This document shows, in pieces, positions 1 through 7,535 of a stretch of 12,793 nt of DNA. Source of the stretch: Chitinophagales bacterium (GTDB lineage: Bacteria > Bacteroidota > Bacteroidia > Chitinophagales > Chitinophagaceae). Within the stretch, counting starts at the first letter, position 1. Every line of letters starts with the position of its first letter. Below the pieces are notes generated by a model. That model saw only the letters and a list, made by a program, of their open reading frames with translations. It had not been told where the DNA came from and made no database searches. The stretch lies in the NCBI GenBank assembly GCA_015654495.1, contig JAATGW010000581.1:1-12793 (forward strand), read 5' to 3'. The translations under genes were made by a program, and so were the position numbers.

Positions 1-536
1 GGTTTTCCGGTTACACAGGCCATTGCATCCACTTCTCCGGGATTCATTGCCATAAATGTGTCCAGTATCCAGCTCATTTCTCTTTCGCCTGTTCCGTAAT
101 CAGGTGCGGGTACATCTTCTCCAGGGCCGATGAATTTCTTTTTTATCAGTTCACTGGTATACCTGCGGGTAATACGTTCCAGGTCGTACAATGCATATTT
201 TTTCGGATCGATACTGATTCCGCCTTTCGCACCTCCAAATGGTACATTCACAATGGCACATTTATAAGTCATTAATGCTGCCAGTGCCATTACTTCATCC
301 AGGTTAACCATTTCACTGAAACGGATACCACCTTTACAGGGAAGTTTGTGTTGCGAGTGTTGTACACGGTAGGCTTTGATAACTTCAATCTTATCGCCGA
401 TTTTTACCGGGAAATGAATCCGTAGTACGGAATTGCATTGTTTGATCTGTTCCAGAACACCGGAGTCATATTTAGTGAATTTCGCTGCTTTGTCGAAGCT
501 CTTACAGACAGCGTCAAAAAAACTGTATTCAGACAT
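1..536 (-). CDS. gdhA: Glutamate dehydrogenase, NAD(P)-dependent (Glu/Leu/Phe/Val family), N-terminal part
   Basis: Partial gene: 178 complete codons from the ATG at 536-534 run off the left edge, out of roughly 420-450 expected for the family. The enzyme catalyses reversible oxidative deamination of glutamate to 2-oxoglutarate and ammonia in the cytoplasm. The visible part is the substrate-binding domain. It contains KGGIRF (K68-F73), the stretch YKCAIVNVPFGGAKGG with K92 and K104 (the latter the expected catalytic lysine of the PxGGxKGG motif), and GPGEDVPAPDYGTGEREM around residues 136-155. The Rossmann domain, which would decide NAD versus NADP preference, lies outside the window. It follows ccmD on the same strand after 51 nt without a clear terminator, so read-through from the ccm genes is possible. 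The family assignment is secure; the cofactor is not. Confidence 0.95.
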   Translation of the reverse strand, partial: MSEYSFFDAVCKSFDKAAKFTKYDSGVLEQIKQCNSVLRIHFPVKIGDKIEVIKAYRVQHSQHKLPCKGGIRFSEMVNLDEVMALAALMTYKCAIVNVPFGGAKGGISIDPKKYALYDLERITRRYTSELIKKKFIGPGEDVPAPDYGTGEREMSWILDTFMAMNPGEVDAMACVTGK

Positions 537-587
537 GTTTAATTTGGTTTTTAGGTTTCTTATGCAGGCAATCGTATTTTTTCAATT

Positions 588-812
588 TCAGGAAGACTCT
601 TTTTCGAGCCTTGTCAGTTTCCGGTCAATTCTTATCACGTACAGAATAAGCCCGGTGAGAATAGTCAGTATCACAGCAATCACTACATATATTTTTCCAC
701 TACTGCGCATTCCATCAGCCATTTCCACATTGTTGTTAACCTGGCTGAATGCCTGTGTTGACAATATTATCAGGACAAGGGAAATAGCAATACCAATCAG
801 TTTATTTCGCAT
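588..812 (-). CDS. ccmD: CcmD-like small membrane protein of cytochrome c maturation
   Basis: A 74-residue protein. Residues 1-23 look like a signal peptide or first membrane helix, with a possible cleavage after A21-F-S. A second hydrophobic helix spans about residues 41-60 (IYVVIAVILTILTGLILYVI) and is followed by a short charged tail (RIDRKLTRLEKE). The layout of one helix followed by RxDRKLxxLEK is typical of the small Bacteroidota proteins annotated as CcmD. In other bacteria CcmD helps release heme-loaded CcmE from the CcmABC transporter; that role is inferred here. Its ATG lies inside the 3' end of ccmC (11-nt overlap including the ccmC stop), which suggests translational coupling and supports the assignment. 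Sequence similarity to proteobacterial CcmD is too low to prove function. Confidence 0.8.
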   Translation of the reverse strand: MRNKLIGIAISLVLIILSTQAFSQVNNNVEMADGMRSSGKIYVVIAVILTILTGLILYVIRIDRKLTRLEKESS

Positions 813-1500
813 TTAACCAGTTTTTTTCTTTCAGAAAATTGATACGGATCTTAAGCGTTGCGATCCAGACAGCCAGTAGCGTCCAGCCGATAACAGCCGG
901 ATAGAAAACCATACGCATCCTGCTGTCGATATCATTATAGTTGAGTGCAGGATTTCCTTCCTGACCAGGATGCAGGCTTGGCAAAATCCGCGGCACGATC
1001 CAGATCGAAGGGAACAGCATAGCATAGGCGAAAATATTATATACTGCACTTACGCGTGCCCGTTTGTCTATATCAGTTATTGAGCTTCTTAAAACAAAAT
1101 AAGCGCAATAGGTAAGTATTGCTATTGCTGTACCTATGAGTTTCGGCTCGCGTGCGATAGAACCAAAAGAAGCATACGCCGGGTTATTGGGATCCGCCCA
1201 GGTAAAGCTGGCCCAGATGATCCCTGTGGCATATCCGAGAAAACCGAGTACCAGACCTACAGTAGCATATTCCCTTGCACAGATATCAAATTTAAAATCG
1301 GAACTGCGCAGGTACCTGATACTGTGGACCAGTGAGATTGTGAAGATGGCCATCATTGCAAACCACATACTCACATGGTAATACAGGTTACGGATGGTCT
1401 CCTGCAACTGTTTGAGCGCGGGAACAGGCAATAACAATCCCCCGATGATCGCATAAAGAAGTAAAACAATACAGAGGATTTTCCACCAGGTTTTACGCAT
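802..1500 (-). CDS. ccmC: Heme export/cytochrome c assembly protein CcmC (CcsA-type)
   Basis: A 232-residue integral membrane protein with about six hydrophobic segments, the usual length for CcmC. The family binds heme with two periplasmic-side histidines beside a tryptophan-rich WWD motif and passes it to CcmE. Candidate ligands are H42 in LYYHVSMWF and H177 in ILPSLHPGQ. The segment GIIWASFTWA (W96, W101) starts the heme-handling loop, but the WW-x-WDARLT core seen in proteobacteria is absent; instead there is a longer Asn/Pro/Ser stretch (residues 102-118) before PKLIG. The C-terminal part (RMRMVFYPAVIGWTLLAVWIATLKIRI) matches my memory of Bacteroidota CcmC proteins. It lies between ccmB (83-nt gap) and ccmD (11-nt overlap). 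No ccmA, ccmE or ccmF is visible, so the pathway must be completed elsewhere. Confidence 0.9.
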   Translation of the reverse strand: MRKTWWKILCIVLLLYAIIGGLLLPVPALKQLQETIRNLYYHVSMWFAMMAIFTISLVHSIRYLRSSDFKFDICAREYATVGLVLGFLGYATGIIWASFTWADPNNPAYASFGSIAREPKLIGTAIAILTYCAYFVLRSSITDIDKRARVSAVYNIFAYAMLFPSIWIVPRILPSLHPGQEGNPALNYNDIDSRMRMVFYPAVIGWTLLAVWIATLKIRINFLKEKNWLNAK

Positions 1501-1564
1501 AAGATTGAAAAGGGGTTTAACCGGAAGTTGCGGTGCAGCTATGTCATTTACCGGTTTGGTGCGG

Positions 1565-1601
1565 CAAATTTAGGCGCTTCAGCCTAATCTTTCCACAAAA
1601 A
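1565..1601 (-). promoter_or_regulatory. Possible Bacteroidota-type promoter upstream of ccmC
   Basis: On the minus strand, TTTTTG (1601-1596) is followed after 23 nt by TAAATTTG (1572-1565), an exact TAnnTTTG -7 box. Transcription would begin about 60 nt before the ccmC ATG. The spacer is a little longer than usual and the -7 box overlaps a small hairpin at the end of ccmB, so this is only a candidate; ccmC may simply be read from ccmB. Confidence 0.3.
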
Positions 1602-2246
1602 CGGAAATAAAATCACGGCCAGAACCACCACAGAAGCATTCAGGGCAATCACCAAAAGGGTAATCTGAAGAGAAGCTCCAGCTTTAAACGTTTCAGCAAA
1701 GGCCATCTTTGAAAGCCTGACCAATAATAACAATTGTGGAATAATGATCGGGAATCCAAGTATGGCCATTAATGATGCCTGCTGCATTGCGCGGGAGGCA
1801 ATTGCCGCCAGCATTGTGAAAATCAGGCTAAGACCGCAGGCGCCCAGCATGCTGATCCCGATAAACTGCCAAACAAATACAGTAGGATTTCCCAGAAATG
1901 CAATAAAAAGAATTAAACTGATGCTGTTCATTATCACGATCAGCAGCAGATTATAAAGAAGTTTCGAGATCATGAATGCGGAAGGGCTCGTGATCGAATA
2001 GAAATAGAGCATACGACCCCGGGATTCCTGCAGGAAACTCTTAGCCACTGCATTGATACAAACAAATAACAGCATCACCCAATACAGTGCATTCCAGATT
2101 TCAGCATCAGTATTTGATCCGATGGTAAGATATAAAACGAAAACAGTGGAGATAACATAGAGAATCACCCCGTAAAAAGCGTGCTGCTGCCGCAGTTCAA
2201 GCAGAATGTCTTTTTTGAATAAGGCGAATATTTGTCTGAGTTCCAA
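1584..2246 (-). CDS. ccmB: Heme exporter membrane subunit CcmB
   Basis: A 220-residue protein with six predicted membrane helices after a short charged N-terminus (MELRQIFALFKKDILLELRQQHAFYGVILYVISTVFVLYL). The pattern of KKD-LLE-RQ followed by YxxILYVISTVFV is characteristic of CcmB in Bacteroidota. CcmB is the permease of the CcmABC ATPase complex that frees heme-CcmE during cytochrome c maturation. No ATG is available at the expected start: the best fit is the TTG at 2246-2244, only a few residues from the family norm, and the upstream frame has no ATG or GTG for at least ten codons. The stop (TAG) lies inside a small hairpin. It lies 37 nt after tdk and 83 nt before ccmC. Its ATPase partner CcmA is not in the window. 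Confidence 0.9.
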   Translation of the reverse strand: MELRQIFALFKKDILLELRQQHAFYGVILYVISTVFVLYLTIGSNTDAEIWNALYWVMLLFVCINAVAKSFLQESRGRMLYFYSITSPSAFMISKLLYNLLLIVIMNSISLILFIAFLGNPTVFVWQFIGISMLGACGLSLIFTMLAAIASRAMQQASLMAILGFPIIIPQLLLLVRLSKMAFAETFKAGASLQITLLVIALNASVVVLAVILFPFLWKD

Positions 2247-2283
2247 AAAAATGAATTTAATCAGTCTGACAGACCGGCAAATA

Positions 2284-2868
2284 TTATGAATTCATTTCCA
2301 ACATGCCTTTGTTAAAACAGGATCTGCACCTTGCTTCATATAATTCTTTTTCACCTATGATGACCTGGCCTGGAATTTCGTTTTTTCTGAAAGAAAAACT
2401 GGCTATTGCTCCGCATTGCATACAGATTGCATGGAGTTTTGTAATAAAATCGGCAACAGAAAGTAATGCAGGCATTTGCCCAAATGGTTTGCCGGTATAA
2501 TCCATATCCAGGCCGGCAACAATCACCCTGATACCTTTTTCCGCAAGTTTTTCACAGACCCAGATTATTTCGGTACCAAAAAATTGAGCTTCATCAATAC
2601 CAACCACATCCACTTCGCGTGTGAGTTTCAGAATATCTTCTGCATTCTTAACCGGAATAGAAGCAATACTGCTCTCATCGTGCGAAACAATATTTTTTTG
2701 GTGATAACGCGTGTCAATTTCTGGCTTGAAAATTTCCACATTAAGGTGGGCAATTTTGGCCCGCTTCAGCCTTCTGATCAATTCTTCGGTCTTTCCCGAA
2801 AACATTGATCCGCAGATTACTTCGATCCAACCGCGGCCACTTTCCCTGATATCGGGTTCAATAAACAT
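2284..2868 (-). CDS. tdk: Thymidine kinase, type II
   Basis: A 194-residue protein, the normal length for bacterial type II thymidine kinase, which phosphorylates thymidine to dTMP in the salvage pathway using ATP. The P-loop is G20-SMFSGKT-27. D92-E93 in VVGIDEAQFF are the Walker B/DEAQF residues. The zinc site is formed by C149-x-x-C152 and C181-x-x-C184. The lasso segment (LDMDYTGKPFGQM, about 120-132) and the thymidine-binding region near the C-terminus (EARCRSC) are all present, so the gene looks intact and active. The start is ATG at 2868-2866. It is divergent from the unknown gene beginning at 2952, and is followed on the same strand by ccmB after 37 nt; the link to ccm genes is probably only positional. 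Confidence 0.97.
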   Translation of the reverse strand: MFIEPDIRESGRGWIEVICGSMFSGKTEELIRRLKRAKIAHLNVEIFKPEIDTRYHQKNIVSHDESSIASIPVKNAEDILKLTREVDVVGIDEAQFFGTEIIWVCEKLAEKGIRVIVAGLDMDYTGKPFGQMPALLSVADFITKLHAICMQCGAIASFSFRKNEIPGQVIIGEKELYEARCRSCFNKGMLEMNS

Positions 2869-2933
2869 TGTTAAAAAAAATTCTGGCGCACAGTTTGTAC
2901 ATGAGATTCATCTTAACTTCAATGCTAAGGTTT

Positions 2934-2941
2934 CAAAAGTA
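2934..2941 (-). promoter_or_regulatory. Possible -7 box for tdk
   Basis: The minus strand reads TACTTTTG, an exact match to the Bacteroidota -7 consensus TAnnTTTG, in the 83-nt region between tdk and the divergent gene. It would give a leader of about 60 nt before the tdk ATG. No TTTG -33 element is found at the right distance upstream, so support is weak. Confidence 0.22.
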
Positions 2942-2951
2942 CCAATTTACA

Positions 2952-3743
2952 ATGGAAAGAGTGGAGGTTTTAATTGACAAATTGAAACAACAGTTTCATG
3001 ATAAAGCAGGCGCTGAGCAGTTACTCGTTACCGTTCAGTTGATACAAGCTGAATTGCATACAGTGAAAGGTTCTGCGCAATCGGCACAGGCAAAAAAATC
3101 TGTATCCGTTATCATTCCTTCGGCACCAAGATTTTCAATTACAGAATACCAGGAAGCCCTTCCGCTTATAAAAGCTGAAGGAAAAACAGTGGAGAATAAA
3201 CTGGTTGAAATGCTTGAGGTTGACGAAAATGATGTACGTGCTGAACTTGAGCAGCTGAAAAAAAATGCAGCACAGCATAATAACTGGAGTCAGAATAATC
3301 GCCAGCTTGCTGAAGTAACTGAAGATGCAGAATATGAAATTCCAACGCTGGCATCACATCAGTCCTACCAGCCGAGGGTCTCTGCTCCGGTTGCAAAACC
3401 TGAACCTAAAAAAGAAGTGAATGAAGTTAGTCCTGTGATTGAAGCATCTCTGAATGACCGTTTGAAAGAGTCCAAAACAGAACTAGCCGAGAAATTACAG
3501 GATGCACTGGTAAAAGATCTTAAAAAAGCAGTAGGCATCAACGACAGATATTTGTATATCATCGAACTGTTCAGTGGAAATGAAGCAGCTTTTGATCGTT
3601 CGATAAAAACGCTTAATTCCTTCTCAATTTTACCTGAAGCTGAATTCTGGATGGAACGGGAACTTAAACTTAAGCTGGGCTGGAACGTAGAAAATCCGCT
3701 TGTTAAACAATTCATTCAGCTGGTGAGAAGGCGGTTTTCCTGA
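2952..3743 (+). CDS. Conserved Bacteroidota protein of unknown function with GINDR-type C-terminal domain
   Basis: A 263-residue soluble protein with no signal peptide or membrane helix. Residues 1-45 (MERVEVLIDKLKQQFHDKAG...) and about 60-100 look helical. Residues 140-166 form a Pro/Lys/Glu-rich linker. Residues 167-263 make a compact helical domain: LNDRLKESKTELAEKL, then KAVGINDRYLYIIELFSGNEAAFDRSIKTLN with G195-R199, then AEFWMERELKLKLGW and an end of FIQLVRRRFS. I recall this C-terminal domain from uncharacterised proteins across the Bacteroidota, but know no function. The ATG at 2952 is chosen because the longer reading frame, from a TTG at 2868, would overlap the tdk start codon and adds an unconserved-looking N-terminus. 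It is divergent from tdk and its last 28 nt overlap the 3' end of waaA on the other strand. Confidence 0.8.
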   Translation: MERVEVLIDKLKQQFHDKAGAEQLLVTVQLIQAELHTVKGSAQSAQAKKSVSVIIPSAPRFSITEYQEALPLIKAEGKTVENKLVEMLEVDENDVRAELEQLKKNAAQHNNWSQNNRQLAEVTEDAEYEIPTLASHQSYQPRVSAPVAKPEPKKEVNEVSPVIEASLNDRLKESKTELAEKLQDALVKDLKKAVGINDRYLYIIELFSGNEAAFDRSIKTLNSFSILPEAEFWMERELKLKLGWNVENPLVKQFIQLVRRRFS

Positions 3744-4978
3744 ATATAATTCATCACTATTTTTGTTGCTCCTGCTTTTTCCCGCACATAATTTCCTGCA
3801 ATGCGACCTTTATCTGCACGGATTTGGTCGTTTTGAAGCAGGGAATTAAAAACATTCTCGAGCTCAAGCGCATTCTCAACAGTTTCTGCAGCACCGAGAT
3901 CAACGAGTTCCACAGCTTCGTGAAAATGATCATAGGCAGGGCCGAAAACAACCGGCTTACTGTACACTACCGCTTCCAGAACATTATGTATGCCATCGCC
4001 CCCGAAAGCGCCCCCGATATAGGTTATATCTGCATAGAGATAAAGCTTTGAAAGCATTCCGATATTATCAATGATCAGCACATTCGGCGCGTTTTCAGCC
4101 GGCAATTCCGGGTTTTTCTGCCAATCCGAAAAGCGGATTGTGTTCACAAATAATTTTTCCACTTCTTTCAGTCTGGATTCCGCTATTTCGTGCGGAGCGA
4201 TCACAAATTTTATTTCGGGATTGGATTTTGCAAAATGATCCATCACTTCTTCATCTTCAAGCCAGGTACTACCGGCTACGATTACTTTTTTATCCTCGCA
4301 GAATTTTTCTATCAGCGGAAGACCGGCATTTCCCGAAGCTATTTCCAGAACCCGGTCGAAACGGGTATCACCGGAAAGAATGATCCTTCCTTTAAAACCG
4401 AGTTTGTTTAATAACCCTTCTGAATTGATATCCTGCACAAAAATCACCTGAAAACATTCCAGTATGCGTTTCCAGAATCCACCCCAGGGTTTAAAGAAAG
4501 TCTGGTTTCCGCGAAAGGTAGCTGAAAGCAGCAGGGTAGGTATATAGCTTTTCCTGAGCTGGTTTAGATAATAATGCCAGAATTCATACTTTACAAAAAT
4601 GGCCAGCACGGGTTGTGAAATTTCGATTAACTTTTTCGCATTTGCGGCCGAATCGTCCGGGAGGTAGAAAATATAATCAACTCCGGGATAGTTTTTGCGG
4701 ATTTCATAACCCGATGAAGAAAAAAAAGTCAGCAGAATCCTGTACTCCGGATAAGTTGATTTTATCGCTTCCAATAGTGGCCGGCCCTGTTCAAACTCAC
4801 CTAATGATGCACAATGCATCCAGATCAGTTTTCCGCTCCCGGCATTGACTGCAGCTGTCATTCTCTCAAAAACATTTCTGCGGCCTTTAATCCAAAAGGC
4901 TGCCTTCGGATTCCATAATGAGGCAATTCCGATTGCAAGATGGTAGAAAAAAATACCCAGGTTATAGAGTAAAATCAA
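3716..4978 (-). CDS. waaA: 3-deoxy-D-manno-octulosonic acid (Kdo) transferase
   Basis: A 420-residue GT30-family glycosyltransferase that adds Kdo from CMP-Kdo to lipid A precursor at the cytoplasmic face of the inner membrane, so the organism makes lipopolysaccharide. The N-terminal hydrophobic anchor (LLYNLGIFFYHLAIGIASLW) is followed by GRRNVFERM and by WMHCASLGEFEQG with E61, the expected catalytic base. The acceptor half contains YEFWHYYL and LLSATFR. The C-terminal half has VIVAGSTWLEDEEV, FVIAPHE and YIGGAFGGDGIHNVLEAVVYSKPVVFGP, the CMP-Kdo-binding region. The length is normal. The start is a TTG at 4978-4976, since an in-frame TGA lies directly upstream and the family begins a few residues before LYNLG. 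Also called kdtA. It lies 93 nt from the divergent sugar operon and converges on the unknown gene, overlapping it by 28 nt. Confidence 0.95.
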   Translation of the reverse strand: MILLYNLGIFFYHLAIGIASLWNPKAAFWIKGRRNVFERMTAAVNAGSGKLIWMHCASLGEFEQGRPLLEAIKSTYPEYRILLTFFSSSGYEIRKNYPGVDYIFYLPDDSAANAKKLIEISQPVLAIFVKYEFWHYYLNQLRKSYIPTLLLSATFRGNQTFFKPWGGFWKRILECFQVIFVQDINSEGLLNKLGFKGRIILSGDTRFDRVLEIASGNAGLPLIEKFCEDKKVIVAGSTWLEDEEVMDHFAKSNPEIKFVIAPHEIAESRLKEVEKLFVNTIRFSDWQKNPELPAENAPNVLIIDNIGMLSKLYLYADITYIGGAFGGDGIHNVLEAVVYSKPVVFGPAYDHFHEAVELVDLGAAETVENALELENVFNSLLQNDQIRADKGRIAGNYVREKAGATKIVMNYIQENRLLTS

Positions 4979-5041
4979 TCACTGATGAGTTATAAATGGT
5001 TGCAAATCTAATATCTAAGTAAATGCGTAGGCATATTTTAC

Positions 5042-5049
5042 TATTTTTG
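5042..5049 (+). promoter_or_regulatory. Possible -7 box for the nucleotide-sugar operon
   Basis: TATTTTTG matches the Bacteroidota -7 consensus TAnnTTTG and ends 22 nt before the ATG of the first operon gene, inside the 93-nt divergent gap with waaA. A clear TTTG -33 box is missing at the normal distance; the nearest TTG (5000-5002) is too far away. It is the best candidate for the operon promoter but is unproven. Confidence 0.33.
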
Positions 5050-5071
5050 GCCTCCTTTAAACTTACCTCTT

Positions 5072-6202
5072 ATGCGACCTATCCAGATGGTAGACCTTAA
5101 ACAGCAGTACCATCAAATCAAGAAAGAAATAGACGAAGCAGTCCTTCAGGTACTGGAAAGTACGGTTTTCATTGGTGGTAAAGGTGTGCAGGATTTTTCC
5201 AACAACCTTGCTGAATATTTAGGAACAAAACATATTATTCCCTGTGCCAATGGTACAGACGCACTTCAGATTGCCCTGATGGCCCTGGATCTTAAGCCTG
5301 GTGACGAAGTTATTACCCCTTCCTTTACCTATGTGGCTACGGCAGAAGTGGTGGCTTTATTGCGTTTGAAAGCCGTATTTGCAGATGTTGATCCTGATAC
5401 ATTCTGTATGAGTCCGGAATCAATGGAGCGTTGTATTACCCCCCGGACAAAGGCGATTATCCCTGTACACCTGTATGGTCAGGCAGCGCCAATGGCAAAA
5501 ATTCTGGAGATCGCTGACAGGCATGGAATTCCGGTAATTGAGGACAATGCGCAGGCAATTGGCGCTGATTATCGTTTGCCGGATGGAACGGTAAAGAAAA
5601 CGGGAACAATGGGATTGATCGGCACAACCTCCTTTTTTCCATCAAAAAACCTGGGCTGTTACGGTGATGGTGGTGCAATAATTACTGATAACGCCACGTT
5701 AGCAGATCGGTTAAAAATGATTGCAAATCATGGACAAAAGGTTCGGTATTACCACGAAATGGTAGGTTGTAATTCGAGACTCGACGCTTTACAGGCTGCG
5801 ATTCTGAATATCAAACTTCCGAAACTTGATACTTATAATGCATCAAGAAGGCGTGCGGCAGAATTTTATAACCAGGCATTTGCCGGGCTTTCTCCGGTAA
5901 CCACACCTGTTGTTGCGCCTGAAAACAGTCATGTATACCACCAGTATACCCTGAAACTGGAAGGAGTGAACCGTGATGGCTTGCGTGATTACCTGGAAGA
6001 AAAAGGGATTCCTTCCATGCTCTATTATCCCGTACCCGTACACAAACAAAAGATGTTCGACTCCGTTGACCTGGGTCAGCTGGATCTTAAGGTAACCGAT
6101 TGGTTAACTGAAAGAGTTATCTCACTGCCCATGCATTCGGAACTCGATGAGGAGCAACTGACTTATATTACAAAACACGTATCAGATTTCGTACACAGAT
6201 AA
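5072..6202 (+). CDS. Sugar aminotransferase, DegT/DnrJ/EryC1/StrS family, WbpE-like
   Basis: A 376-residue PLP-dependent enzyme that transfers an amino group, normally from glutamate, to a keto sugar nucleotide. Seen: CANGTDALQIALMAL (cofactor phosphate site), ITPSFTYVATAEVVALL, AIIPVHLYGQ, PVIEDNAQAIGA (the Asp contacts the PLP ring) and SFFPSKNLGCYGDGGAI with K192 as the Schiff-base lysine, then NSRLDALQAAIL, MLYYPVPVHKQ and VISLPMH. The closest pattern I remember is WbpE/WlbC, which aminates UDP-3-keto-GlcNAc uronic acid. The full length and all motifs are intact. It is the first gene of the operon, 12 nt before the UDP-glucose dehydrogenase. The downstream UDP-HexNAc 6-dehydrogenase could supply a uronic acid substrate, but no 3-oxidase (WbpB-like) is present here, so the substrate remains open; a dTDP-keto-sugar is an alternative. 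Confidence 0.9.
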   Translation: MRPIQMVDLKQQYHQIKKEIDEAVLQVLESTVFIGGKGVQDFSNNLAEYLGTKHIIPCANGTDALQIALMALDLKPGDEVITPSFTYVATAEVVALLRLKAVFADVDPDTFCMSPESMERCITPRTKAIIPVHLYGQAAPMAKILEIADRHGIPVIEDNAQAIGADYRLPDGTVKKTGTMGLIGTTSFFPSKNLGCYGDGGAIITDNATLADRLKMIANHGQKVRYYHEMVGCNSRLDALQAAILNIKLPKLDTYNASRRRAAEFYNQAFAGLSPVTTPVVAPENSHVYHQYTLKLEGVNRDGLRDYLEEKGIPSMLYYPVPVHKQKMFDSVDLGQLDLKVTDWLTERVISLPMHSELDEEQLTYITKHVSDFVHR

Positions 6203-6214
6203 ACCACGGAAGAA

Positions 6215-7534
6215 ATGAAAATCGCTGTAATTGGAACCGGCTATGTTGGATTAGTGACGGGAACATGTTTTTCAGAAACAGGAAACAATGTAACCTGCGT
6301 TGACATTGACAAGAGAAAAGTAGACATGCTAACCAACGGGCAGATAACAATTTATGAACCCGGGTTGGAAAAGCTTTTTCTCCGAAACCTGAAAGAAGAA
6401 CGCCTCTTTTTCACCACGGACCTTGAAGAAGGTATTAAAGATGCCTCCATCATCTTTCTGGCCCTGCCCACACCTCCGGGTGAAGACGGGTCTGCGGATC
6501 TGAAATATGTGCTGGGAGTTGCGAAGGATCTTGGAAAGATCATGACGGAATACAAAGTGATTGTTGACAAAAGTACGGTGCCTGTGGGTACAGCTGAAAA
6601 AGTGCATGCGGCTATTGCTGCCAACGCAACGGTGGAATTTGATGTTGTATCCAACCCTGAATTCCTGCGCGAAGGTGTTGCGGTGGAAGATTTCATGAAG
6701 CCCGATCGCGTGGTTATCGGTACAAGTTCAGACCGTGCAAAAAAACTGATGAACGAATTATATGCTCCGTTTGTGCGTTCAGGTAATCCACTCATATTTA
6801 TGGATGAACGTTCTGCGGAACTGACCAAATATGCTGCTAATTCTTTTCTGGCTACAAAGATTTCATTCATGAATGAAATTGCCCAGCTCTGCGAACGCCT
6901 CGGCGCTGATGTGGATCTGGTAAGGCTTGGAATCGGAAGTGATCAGCGGATCGGAAAACGTTTTCTGTTTCCTGGTATCGGTTATGGCGGAAGCTGTTTC
7001 CCTAAGGATGTTCAGGCGCTGGTAAAAAGTTCAACTGAAGTAGATTATGATTTTCGTATACTCAATGCCGTTATGGATGTAAATGAACGCCAGAAACTGC
7101 ACCTGCTTCCTAAAATAAGATCATTCTTCAAAGGAAGTCTCAAGGGCAAACATTTTGCCTTATGGGGTCTGGCATTCAAACCGAATACCGACGACATTCG
7201 TGAAGCGCCGGCGCTCTATATCATTGATGCACTCACTGAAGAAGGAGCAACCGTTTCAGTGTTTGATCCTGAAGCCATGAAGAATGTAAAGGAAATGATC
7301 GGTGATAAAGTAACCTACGCAGAGAATCAGTATGATGCACTGGAAGGCGCCGATGCGCTTATCATAGCAACAGAATGGAATGAATTCCGTACTCCTGATT
7401 TTCTTAAGATAGTAAAGCAACTCCGGAAGAAAGTAATTTTCGATGGCAGGAACCTTTTTGATATTTCTGCTATCAAGGATCTTGGGTTTCACTATGAGAG
7501 CATAGGGCGCGCAGCAGCAACACAAAATAACTGA
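6215..7534 (+). CDS. ugd: UDP-glucose 6-dehydrogenase
   Basis: A 439-residue cytoplasmic enzyme oxidising UDP-glucose to UDP-glucuronate with two NAD+. The N-terminal Rossmann domain begins with GTGYVGLVTGTCFSETGNNVTCVDID. Then come ALPTPPGEDGSADL, DKSTVPVGTAEKV and SNPEFLREGVAVEDFMKPDRVVIG. The central helix has AELTKYAANSFLATKISFMNE. The catalytic cysteine is C261 in GIGYGGSCFPKD. The C-terminal UDP-binding domain includes LWGLAFKPNTDDIREAP and ATEWNEFR. The gene is full length and intact. It lies 12 nt after the aminotransferase and only 1 nt before the UDP-glucuronate decarboxylase, which uses its product. Assignment to UDP-glucose rather than a UDP-HexNAc rests on the GGSCFPKD form and on the neighbour; confidence is high. 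Confidence 0.96.
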   Translation: MKIAVIGTGYVGLVTGTCFSETGNNVTCVDIDKRKVDMLTNGQITIYEPGLEKLFLRNLKEERLFFTTDLEEGIKDASIIFLALPTPPGEDGSADLKYVLGVAKDLGKIMTEYKVIVDKSTVPVGTAEKVHAAIAANATVEFDVVSNPEFLREGVAVEDFMKPDRVVIGTSSDRAKKLMNELYAPFVRSGNPLIFMDERSAELTKYAANSFLATKISFMNEIAQLCERLGADVDLVRLGIGSDQRIGKRFLFPGIGYGGSCFPKDVQALVKSSTEVDYDFRILNAVMDVNERQKLHLLPKIRSFFKGSLKGKHFALWGLAFKPNTDDIREAPALYIIDALTEEGATVSVFDPEAMKNVKEMIGDKVTYAENQYDALEGADALIIATEWNEFRTPDFLKIVKQLRKKVIFDGRNLFDISAIKDLGFHYESIGRAAATQNN

Positions 7535-7535
7535 T

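Noticed and set aside
433..816. A 127-codon plus-strand frame.
   Set aside because: It lies antisense to ccmD and the start of gdhA, which have clear families.
1570..1587. Hairpin TTAGGC-GCTTCA-GCCTAA at the end of ccmB as a terminator.
   Set aside because: The stem is only six pairs and no T-run follows in the direction of transcription (TTTGCCGC); ccmC follows on the same strand.
2264..2274. Small palindrome GTCTG-A-CAGAC between tdk and ccmB as an operator.
   Set aside because: Five-base arms can occur by chance in this gap and no second copy or regulator gene supports it.
2868..2951. Longer N-terminus of the unknown gene from a TTG at 2868.
   Set aside because: It would share a base with the tdk start codon and leave no room for either promoter; the ATG at 2952 starts a sensible helical N-terminus.
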